From the NCBI GenBank assembly GCA_009760855.2, contig WPIO01000030.1, positions 2,814,001 to 2,878,000 of the forward strand: a stretch of DNA of 64,000 nt, written 5' to 3'. Positions 56,641 through 64,000 of this stretch are shown in pieces. This stretch comes from Cristatella mucedo (lineage: Eukaryota > Bryozoa > Phylactolaemata > Cristatellidae). The notes below the pieces were generated by a model. The model saw only the letters and a program-made list of their open reading frames with translations, had not been told where the DNA came from and searched no databases. How positions within the stretch are numbered: position 1 is the first letter of the stretch; each line of letters begins with the position of its first letter. Both the position numbers and the translations under genes were made by a program.

Positions 56641-56915
56641 TTCTTTCGGGCGAGAAAGAAGGAAATACGACCTGACTAATTTTAATAAACTAGCAGGGTT
56701 TGACTACCCACTGCGGTATGCAAAGACGATTCTTCGCAAAGAAGAATTGACCCGGTGAGAGTTCACGGGTTTTTGGCTCCTTAGGTTAGCACCAAGCGGC
56801 CAACATCAAAGAGGGCGTCAAGATTGCCGGCACTTGATCACGATAGGACTAATTTAATCGAAGAATGGTCAAAGAAATTCGCGGCATTCACTTAAGCGTC
56901 GAGGTTATCTTACTG
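56641..56915. other. Anonymous sequence
   Basis: Nothing recognised. Confidence 0.4.
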
Positions 56916-56929
56916 GTAGAGACTGTGGC

Positions 56930-57430
56930 TCTGCGTCGTCGTTCCATGCAAAGGAAGCATTCGACGCTCTAGAAGTAGCCTCGGCAAGAACGCTCTAGAA
57001 GTAGCCTCGGCGAGTGCTAAGAAAGTCCCGCAGCAGCATGGCGCTAGTGGTTTCAAAATACTGTTCACGATCATTGAAGCTGAAGCTAAATGACGTCGGG
57101 CGAACAACGATCGCCAGCGCAGCACGCTCTGACGGCCTCGCGCCGGTGAGGCGAACGCCGAGGACGTAGAGCAGCCGCCGCGGCGCCAGCGGTGGCTTAT
57201 AAGCAGCCCGTGCAAGGTGCGTTCGAGCCAAGTCATTTATTATCTCTGCTTCTCGCAGGTTAAAGAACCGAAGTGCTGTCCGCTTGCGAGCGGTTACTCA
57301 GGGGAACAAAGACGGAATACATTGACAGTCGAAACCTGCTCAGTAGCGCTGCTACAATATTGCTCGCTCTGCGTCCAGCTAGCGGGTCAGATTCCGCGCT
57401 TTGCAATAAAGTGACATTAGCTAAAGTTCC
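56930..57430 (+). promoter_or_regulatory. GC-rich block with TATA box and AATAAAG: possible LTR or promoter
   Basis: A 26-bp duplication (ACGCTCTAGAAGTAGCCTCGGC, near 56963 and 56989) precedes GCCGCCGCGGCGCCAGCGG, then GGCTTATAAGCAGCC (57194-57208) and, 200 bp later, TTGCAATAAAGTGAC (57403-57417). TATA, short transcribed segment and AATAAA is the layout of an LTR U3-R. It also overlaps the 3' flank of the minus-strand repeat-protein gene. Confidence 0.3.
57236..57241 (-). terminator. Candidate poly(A) signal of the repeat-protein gene
   Basis: AATAAA on the minus strand (TTTATT on plus), about 290 nt after the stop codon at 57529. No closer canonical signal was seen. Confidence 0.4.
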
Positions 57431-57528
57431 AGAGCAAAAGTTAAGATTCAGCACGCTCGAAAATGGCGTCGGTATGAGAGAGCTTAGCGGTCGAGCAGAA
57501 CTTTGCCGTCCAGACGGGCGCGTGATGG

Positions 57529-58619
57529 TTAGCCCACAATGGCGTTCCCGCTGCTGCCGCTCACACCGGACACCCCGCTGCTGCTGCCGGTGACGCCGGA
57601 GAGACCACTGTTGCCGCCGGTCAGCCCGCCGCTGCCACTTGAGCCCTGAAGTCCGCTGATGCCGCTGACGCCGAAGAGTCCGCTGACGCCGAAGAGTCCG
57701 CTGAGGCCGGTGATGCCAGACTGCCCGTTGATGCCGCTGGCGCCGGGCAGGCCACTGCTGCTCTGGTGCCCACCGCCGCCGGGCCGCTTGCCAACCCTGC
57801 GGCGCCCTCCTCCCCCGATCGACGTTCGGTCGGAATTGCCGCCGATTCCCGACTGACCGCTGGAACCCTGAGCGAGGTTGACTTGGTTGCCGTTACCTGG
57901 CATCTTTCCTTTGCGCCTGCCACTGTTCATCGTGCCAGACTGACCGCTGGAACCCTGAGCGAGGTTGACCTGGTTGCCGTTACCTGGCATCTTTCCTTTG
58001 CGTTTGCCACTGTTCATCGTGCCAGACTGACCGCTGGAACCCTGAGCGAGGTTGACCTGGTTGCCATTACCTGGCATCTTCCCGTTGCGCTTGCCACTGT
58101 TTATCGTACCAGACTGACCGCTGGAACCCTGAGCGAGGTTGACGTGGTTGCCATTACCTGGCATCTTTCCTTTGCGCTTGCTACTGTTCATCGTGCCAGA
58201 CTGACCGCTGGAACCCTGAGCGAGGTTGACCTGGTTGCCATTACCTGGCATCTTTCCTTTGCGCTTGCCGCTGTTTATCGCGTCCGACTGACCGCTGCTT
58301 CCCGTCTGGCCTAGGAGTCCGCCCGAATTAATTCCGTTTGAGCCACCCTTGCGGCCCCCGACGCGCCCCCGTCTCCCGAGCGCGCCGGCGCTAGGCCCGG
58401 CGATTCCGCTCGCGCCGGATACACCGCTAGCAATCCCGGATCCAGGCCCGATGCTGTCGCTGGGTCCGCTCGAGCCGCTAGGGCCATTGGCGACTTCCGA
58501 TCCGCGTAGCAAAACGTCACTGGCGCCGGATCCGGATGCGACGCCGCTGAGTCCGCTCACGCCGGAGGGGCTGTTGGTGACACCTGAATCAGACTGCCCG
58601 ATTCCGCTCGCACCGCCGG
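57529..58619 (-). CDS. Exon 2 of a secreted Gly/Ser-rich tandem-repeat protein
   Basis: Encodes residues 29-391 of the spliced 391-aa product and the TAA stop. I do not recognise the protein. Order: a Gly/Ser-rich part; GRRGRVGGRKGG; five 29-residue repeats with SSGQSGTMNSGKRKGKMPG and NGNQVNLAQG; a basic GGGGRRRVGKRPGGGG stretch; about 14 collagen-like Gly-X-Y triplets (GLPGASGINGQSGITGLSG and on); then a Ser/Gly tail to NAIVG. The acceptor is TTTAATAG/CC at 58621-58620. The reading phase matches exon 1 exactly and the junction codon is CCC (Pro). Composition fits an extracellular matrix, cuticle, silk or adhesive-type protein; that is inference. The KRKGK clusters could bind acidic polymers or be protease sites. 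No cysteine is present in this exon. Confidence 0.8.
57851..58285 (-). repeat. Five 87-bp coding tandem repeats
   Basis: GACTGACCGCTGGAACCC recurs at 57851, 57938, 58025, 58112 and 58199, with a diverged sixth start (GACTGACCGCTGCTT) at 58286. The period is exactly 87 bp every time, so the frame is kept. Changes between units are few and include R/K, Q/H and K/N codon swaps, suggesting recent expansion or homogenisation. Confidence 0.95.
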
Positions 58620-58869
58620 CTATTAAACGAGAATTAAGCATGCAATTACACTCACTTCGTGGTTAGTCTCTAGCAAAATTCAGTTGCATGAAGCCAGGGT
58701 CTAATATGACAGTGAAAGTAGCAGCACGATGACTCGGTATGGGAGCGAATTGTAAGCAAATCGAAGATTTGAATAGATGTATGGGTAGATAGATTTTATC
58801 GATGAATATGAAGGCAGGTTTCAGACAGAACGCTTTTGTCCACGGCAGACCTCGATGAAAATGGCTTAT

Positions 58870-59180
58870 CTTTAGTTCCTATGCTCCCAAAGCCTGGAAC
58901 TCACTACCGACGCACGTCACAACGTCCCCTGACAAGACATTAGAAAGAAGCTTAAAACGCACCTTTTTATTTCAGCATTTGGTTGGTCTTTGCGATTCGC
59001 CCTTCGTGTTCACGTGCCTCCTTACCGGTTCGTGGTTCGTGCCTGCTGCTTGGTGTGCCTAATGCTTGCGGATTTTGCCGCCTAATATTTGGTAGTGCTT
59101 TATGTACAGCATATGTAAAGTGCCGACAGAGAGATTTAGCTCTCTGAGAGCGCTATACAAATTATTTATAATTATTCTTT
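58870..59180 (+). mobile_element. LINE 3' end related to family 1, in intron
   Basis: GCTCCCAAAGCCTGGAACTC, ACGCACGTCACAACGTCC, AAAACGCACCTTTTTATTTC then a diverged 3' UTR and ATGTAAAGTGCCGACAGAG, GAGAGCGCTATACAAATTA. A distinct subfamily by its 3' UTR. Confidence 0.7.
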
Positions 59181-59595
59181 TAAAGTCGGGAATTTACTTA
59201 CAGTCTTATGTCACCACATGCAATGCCTTTGCATTGTTTAAGTCGCATTTAAAGACGCCCCTGTTCTGCACACATTTCCCTGCGCCTGAGTGAACTAGTC
59301 AGTTTTCTTCACTTGTTCATTACTTGTTTACCTGTGCACAATTCAGTGTATTTTATCAAAGGGGAGCCCACTAACTCAAGGCCCTGCGTGTACTCTTATA
59401 TGCTCTTGCATGCTGGTGCAAGCGCAATCCTTGCGTGCTTTCGCACGTTTGTCCTGGCACGATAACCACCGCCTCATTAGCCCTCTGCTTTTGCTACTCT
59501 TGCACCGAGTTGCAAAACGTCCGGTCTAGAGGTCCGGATAGAGGTGTAGCTCTCTTAGAGAGCCATATAAACGACCCCTTATTTTTAATACGCTG
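59181..59595 (+). mobile_element. Second LINE 3' end, divergent subfamily, in intron
   Basis: AGTCGCATTTAAAGACGCCC, then an unrelated-looking 3' UTR and a TAGAGGTGTAGCTCTCTTAG, GAGCCATATAAACGACCCC ending. The tail architecture is like LINE family 1 but the sequence differs. Confidence 0.5.
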
Positions 59596-59876
59596 CCTAC
59601 AGAGAAGAGACAAGCTTAGTCGTCACCGACCGAAGCGTAGTGTAAACGAGGCGAGGCCAGGCATGGCGACATAGCAACATGATGCAAGCTTTGCCGAACC
59701 AAGCCAATGCAGCGGGGAATCAAGAAAATAAAGCGGTGGGAATATAGGACAGAGCGAGGTGAATATATGCCCAGCTCGACTGGTGTAGATTGCTCTACAG
59801 GCCAGGTAAAACAGGTTGGGGTCAGCTACAGGCGGGGGAGGGGGGCGGCGGGTCCGAGCATCCGCTAGGTACTCAC

Positions 59877-59961
59877 GTGGAGCGGTCTGGACTCCGCTGG
59901 CTGCTTGCACGACGGTCAGGGCAGTCAAAGCAAGCAGCGAGAGCAATCCTTTCACATCCAT
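59877..59961 (-). CDS. Exon 1 of the repeat-protein gene: signal peptide
   Basis: Starts at ATG 59961 in a good context (CCCGACAATGG). Its 28 codons plus one base encode MDVKGLLSLLALTALTVVQA and eight further residues (ASGVQTAP). This has the Lys, hydrophobic core and small-residue end of a secretory signal peptide, with cleavage likely near A20-G23. It stops at a consensus donor, C/GTGAGT. Phase 1 agrees with the exon 2 acceptor. With exon 2 it gives a 391-aa protein (1176 nt including the stop). The 5' flank (59970-60150) is GC-rich, with no clear TATA box. Confidence 0.8.
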
Positions 59962-60389
59962 TGTCGGGTGGCAGATGCGACGACAGCACCTGCAATTAGA
60001 CCAGAGAGCTCGGAGCGGCAGGCCCTCTACGCACCGAGGAGCCTCGCTCGAATGAGACCGGCTACTGGTGAGATGAATCTGAGCCAGCGCAGCCGCGCCA
60101 GCTCACCGACGTCCTGCGACTGCCTGCCTGCCTGGACTGCGACGTCGTTATCGATAGCTGGTACTTATTAAGTCCAGAGACTTCTATGGCTGAATGGCTA
60201 TGCAGTGGCTCCTGCGTAAATGCCTTTGTTTCGAGTCACACAGCAGGGCGCTGTGGGGCAGTGTAGGATGAGCATGGCGGATCAATGGGAGAACATCGTA
60301 CCTGGCTCCATCAGCCAGTCACAGTTGGGGCAAGATTTTAATTCCAGGCTTGTCTGTGAGGAACCTTGCTGTTAACACGTTACACGACT
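59962..60389. other. GC-rich 5' flank of the repeat-protein gene
   Basis: CpG-containing sequence to about 60150 could be the promoter and 5' UTR on the minus strand. Beyond it nothing is recognised. Confidence 0.4.
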
Positions 60390-60790
60390 TCATGCTCACT
60401 TGCACATGATACCCATAGAACAGTGCATCGTCTTCAAGATTTTGTCACTCACTTTTAGGTCACTCCATTCTCTGGCTCCGAACCACCTATTAGAACTAAT
60501 CCCTGATCAGGCTAGTCATCGCGCCAACCTCTCTTATGATAAGTTGTTTAGCTTAGTCTCGAAACCAACCTCACATCCTTGGGAGAACGCGCTTTTATTT
60601 CGTAAGCTCCCAAAGCCTAGAACTCACTAGCAAATAAGACGCAGTCATCCCCAGACTTAACAACAGGCAGCCAGAAACTAAAACTGCCTCTTCATGTCAC
60701 ATAATTGGCCGGGTCCTTGTGAATTGTGCTTTGCATTGACAGATATTTAGTTCTCCAAGTGCACTATACAAATGTGTTATTATTACCGTA
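60390..60790 (+). mobile_element. LINE family 1, degraded 3' part
   Basis: TTTTGTCACTCACTTTTAGG, CATTCTCTGGCTCCG and AAGCTCCCAAAGCCTAGAACTC mark the ORF2 end. A short 3' UTR ends TAGTTCTCCAAGTGCACTATACAAATG with (ATT)n. Confidence 0.7.
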
Positions 60791-60794
60791 CTTA

Positions 60795-61875
60795 CTATTA
60801 CGTAGCAGTCATCCGAGAAGCTTCATAAATATGGGGTACATCGGGGCTTGGTGCTTGACCTTGATCTTTTCACAAATCACACTCTCCCTCCTGTTGATTT
60901 AAGCACATAGCACCATATAGGCTCGAATTTCTATGCAGATGAAACAGCTATACCTATGCTTTGATTACTCCCTGCCTTCATGCATGTCAAGCACTTTTAA
61001 CTCCTGTGCCGAATGTTTAGCTGACAATTGCACTTTGATGATAACCAGCTTTCTCAAATTGTGTGCCACTCCAACAAACTTACTAGTTAGAAAAATTAAG
61101 TATTTCTCGTAAATTGGAAAAAATATCTTCTAAAATTGGCTTGGCCAGCATATCGCCTGTAGCCTTACCACAAAAATCGCGGGTCGTGTTCCAATGGAGC
61201 TTTTCCCTTGACAATCACAGAAGCTTCATAGCCAAGTACGCTACCTTTCACCTACATAGCACCTCAAAAACTTGCGTCCGTTAAGAGAGGTATATCTCAT
61301 CTAAGCTGGTCCATGCCTTGATTTCCACGTATGAAACTCATTAGCTGCACGTTTTCTAACCGGTGCGGTAAGGGTCTTAAAGTTAGTATAAAACTGTGAG
61401 TCCAGCTTATCTGTCAGAAAGACTTCGTAGCTGCCACATTACACCACTTCATACCGACCTACACTGGCTTCCCATTGAACAGCTTATCCTCATTAAAGCT
61501 CTTTAACTAATTTTTTGGCCCTTTCATTTTCTTCCTCTATCTAGCCAAACTACTTGCAATGAGGCTAGTATCTTACCAACCAATCTTTTGACTCAAGTTG
61601 GTTAGCTGTGCCTCTAAAAACACCACATCCTTTGGGCACTGTGCCTGTAGTCGATATGCTATAAAACCCCAAGATCTCACTACTGATTGATCTAATGACA
61701 TCCGCAACTCGACTACTTTCAAAAGTAGCCACGAATACAATAGCTCTGTTACTCTGTTTGTCCATGCTTGCTGACACTGTACACGATACCACTCACCATA
61801 TTTACATGCTTCCTTTACAGCATAAGTTCTCTGAGAGGTTTATACAATGTATAATTATTGTTATTATTACATGAA
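60795..61875 (+). mobile_element. LINE family 1 copy, very degraded
   Basis: AATTTCTATGCAGATGAAACAG (60928-60949) is the decayed FYADD region, followed by CTTTGATTACTCCCTGCC, TATCGCCTGTAGCC, CTTTTCCCTTGACAATCACAG and GACCTACACTGGCTTCCC in family order, and a tail at 61825-61875. Stops and indels throughout. Confidence 0.7.
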
Positions 61876-62555
61876 CATATAATCCGCTGTCATAGAGGGG
61901 GAACAATGAATTCATCCCCTGCTTTCGGTCTATGAGCAACCGTTCAGGTGTTACAATAAAAGACTTGGGATTTCCACTGAGGTTATTATTGTTGGCAGGG
62001 GTTTCCCATACCAAAAAACGAGGCTCTGCAAAAGCTAAAGGCACAGCTTTAGGTTCAGTCTCTCGGCTACTACCAATATTTTGTTGTCACGACTGGAATC
62101 ATGACGAAATACGTGAATATTCAAGTAGCATTCTCTGGAGATTCAAAAGATGCATTGAATGACGCTTTTTTTTAGAATGGTAGAGCCACTGAACCGATGT
62201 ATCAGTTTAAAGTCTATAAAGGTCGCAACGATTTATTTTCAACACCTCTGTTCAATAGTGCCTGCAACAACAGCACCAGCAAAAATTATTGCCAGCTTCA
62301 AGCAGCCGAGGACTCAAACTCACGAACGGGATCTTATAGTTGGAGCACCGCATTCGGGCCAAGGCCTATCATGAGCAACGAAGACTTATGTACATGCCTA
62401 AACAATTCTATCAACTTAGTAATGCTGCCAGTCCACCAGATGGGACAGCTCATATTTCTTCCACAGGCCTTACTTCCTTTGATGGGTAGCTGGCAGGACA
62501 CTCGAGACAGTTTCCAATGAGTGAGCTTTATAATAGCTTTATTTATTTATTTATA
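61876..62555. other. Anonymous, with possible SINE trace
   Basis: Two overlapping plus-strand frames (62159-62374 and 62197-62520) have no domain. GGACTCAAACTCACGAACGG near 62309 is a reversed B-box-like segment similar to 43880. Confidence 0.35.
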
Positions 62556-62559
62556 ATAA

Positions 62560-63352
62560 TATAATAACAAGAATAATAATGCACTTGATAAAGCACCCTC
62601 GGAGAACTCAATCTCTTTCTAGGCACTTTACATTTGCTGCAAAGGGAAACGCGATTGAATGGTGAGTAATATCATGCTTGATAAACAACATGAATAACAT
62701 GCTTAGGGGTGACAGGCACACGGTCAGCATGCAAGTGTGGTTAGTGGCAGCATACACAGTGTCAGCACGCATAAACACATGAAGGACGAATCACGGAGAC
62801 CCTCTAAATGCACTCCTAAATAGGTATTTTTAAGTTCTTTTTAAATGTGGTCAGGTCAGGGGATGTTTTGACGCAAGTTAGGAGTGAGTTGCAGGCTTTG
62901 GGAGTATACGAACTAAATGCACGGTCTCCAAAGGATTTGAGGTTTGTACGAGGTTGTGGTAAACTGTTGGATTCCAAAAAGCGGGTGGTACGATGCTTGG
63001 CCTGATGGGGAGTAGATCTTGGAGCCAAAGAATGAAGTGACCTAAAAGTGAGAGTCAAAACCTTGAAGTCGATCCGTTGCTTGACTGGTAGCCAGTGCAG
63101 GTCGGCGAGAAGTGGTGTGATGTGGCAACTGCGAAGCTCACGACAGACAAGCCTTGCTGCTGAGTTTTGCATCAGCTGTAATCGCCTGATAGCACATGCC
63201 GGTAGGCTAGCAAGCAGTGAGTTATAGGAGTCAAGACGGGATGTCACAAATGCATGGACCAACTTAGACGTGGTATCCTTATCTAAACAAGCCCAAACTT
63301 TAGCAATGTTATGTAGCTGAAAGTAGGCAGACTTGATAGTGGAGCGGATGTG
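62560..63352 (-). mobile_element. LINE family 1 copy, 3' UTR and ORF2 C-terminus
   Basis: Minus-strand (ATT)n, stem-loop tail, 3' UTR, then a 148-codon open frame (63262-62816) containing LQLMQNSAARLVCRELRSCH, LLADLHWLPVKQRIDFKVL and NLKSFGDRAFSSYTPKA. It is the best uninterrupted copy of this part, and serves as reference for the insertion at 38466. A small deletion removes part of the AYLSDLL block. Confidence 0.88.
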
Positions 63353-64000
63353 GTTATGCTATAGGTCATGCCTACCATTTCCCCAAGTGATGGGCTGGAG
63401 CCGTCTGGGCCTATTACAGCTAAAGAAGTAAAGTGGCACTCCCTGGAAATGGTCGATCAGCTGCTACCTAGGGAAGGGTTGACCAACCGATTTAACTTGT
63501 TTGGTTGCACATCTGAAGCAACACATTATGTAAGCCTTTTATAAGATATGCAGGTATCCATCTGGTGCATAAGGGTAGTGATTGATTCTAATACTTTAGT
63601 AGTTTCACCCTACTTGCTGATATCCTACTGCTCCCTTGACCAGCTGAGTGACGGAGCCACTACTAACTTAATTGGGGCTCAGTTCGATACCATCAATGGC
63701 AGTCATCAACTGCTGTAGATAGCTCTAATACAGCGAGCTGAAACTGCAGCTCAACATCCCTCCAGCCCATTAAAAAATGAATTATCATTAAATGAGCACA
63801 GCTTCACCACTATTATGTCGGCCTACTTGCAGTCAAGGAAGATTGCAGAAATCATGGCCTGCTTAGCTAGGTGTACGGCAAATAAATAAGTTTAGGGGTT
63901 GTGACATCTCATCTAAATCATTGCACTTACGTTTATTCTGTGGCCCGCCCGTTAATATCATGTGCAATAGATCAATAGCTCATCTGGTCTGTTGTCACAC
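63353..64000. other. Anonymous, with a small LINE trace
   Basis: 63799-63900 (+) resembles the family 1 segment read as SAYLQ..KIAEIMACL. The rest shows nothing recognisable. Confidence 0.35.

Larger units (their letters stand above)
58620..59876 (-). other. Intron of the repeat-protein gene (phase 1)
   Basis: Donor CCAC/GTGAGT at 59876-59871 and acceptor AATAG at 58624-58620 on the minus strand. It is 1257 bp long and contains LINE-type debris on the opposite strand. The region just after the donor is C-rich (complement of GGGGGAGGGGGGCGGCGGG). Confidence 0.75.

Noticed and set aside
57766-58314. 182-codon plus-strand frame across the 87-bp repeats
   Set aside because: It is the antisense shadow of the repeat array. 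Only the minus strand has a signal peptide exon, matched splice phase and a stop after a coherent low-complexity protein.
59623-59961. 112-codon continuous frame starting with the signal peptide
   Set aside because: The part after residue 28 reads through a consensus splice donor into intron sequence. The spliced model with matching phase is better.

Overview
This is a repeat-dense window of animal nuclear DNA, most likely from an invertebrate. The evidence is a Toll-like receptor gene, a second gene with a spliced signal-peptide exon, poly(A) signals, long (GA)n, (CA)n and (TA)n microsatellites, CR1/L2-type LINEs, tRNA-derived SINEs, Ty3/Gypsy remnants and TIR DNA transposons. I saw no bacterial operons, no CRISPR array and no convincing structural RNA gene. 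I cannot fix the phylum; a marine invertebrate is only a guess from the TLR type and repeat style.

Only two host genes can be supported. The first is a complete 929-aa Toll-like receptor in one open reading frame (32669-35458, +), with LRR ectodomain, membrane segment, TIR domain and AATAAA 13 nt after the stop. The second is a two-exon gene on the minus strand (59961-59877 joined to 58619-57529). It encodes a 391-aa secreted, basic Gly/Ser-rich protein with five tandem 29-residue repeats and a collagen-like Gly-X-Y stretch. A short exon-like open frame with a 77-bp internal duplication (13256-13515, -) may be a piece of a further, unrecognised gene.

Layout: 1-3.8 kb has a GC-rich LTR-like block, a three-unit tandem repeat and a 280-bp (GA)n tract. 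3.9-12.8 kb has SINE and LINE copies, one about 2 kb long, among anonymous sequence. 12.8-18.3 kb is mostly anonymous, with one minus-strand LINE. 18.3-20.7 kb is a nest of LINE fragments. 22.2-22.9 kb is a mariner-type element. 24.4-26.6 kb has SINEs and LINE tails. 27.2-30.0 kb is a Gypsy remnant with integrase and an LTR-like end. 30.4-32.1 kb has LINE ends. 32.7-35.5 kb is the TLR, followed by a 330-bp (CA)/(TA) block. 37.0-43.3 kb is a multi-layer nest: a Gypsy gag-pol remnant invaded by a 900-bp TIR transposon, a SINE and a LINE that itself carries a second LINE family. 43.6-50.2 kb is mostly anonymous with degraded SINEs and a (GA)n tract. 50.2-52.8 kb is the best preserved LINE, again with the second family inside it. 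57.5-60.0 kb is the secreted-repeat-protein gene, whose intron holds LINE debris. 60.4-63.9 kb is degraded LINEs.

The repeats are related to each other. LINE family 1 and the tRNA-derived SINE-A share one 3' tail with a conserved stem-loop, consistent with the LINE enzyme mobilising the SINE. LINE family 2 repeatedly sits inside family 1 copies, so it was active later. All translations and alignments were done by eye; element ends are approximate unless stated otherwise.
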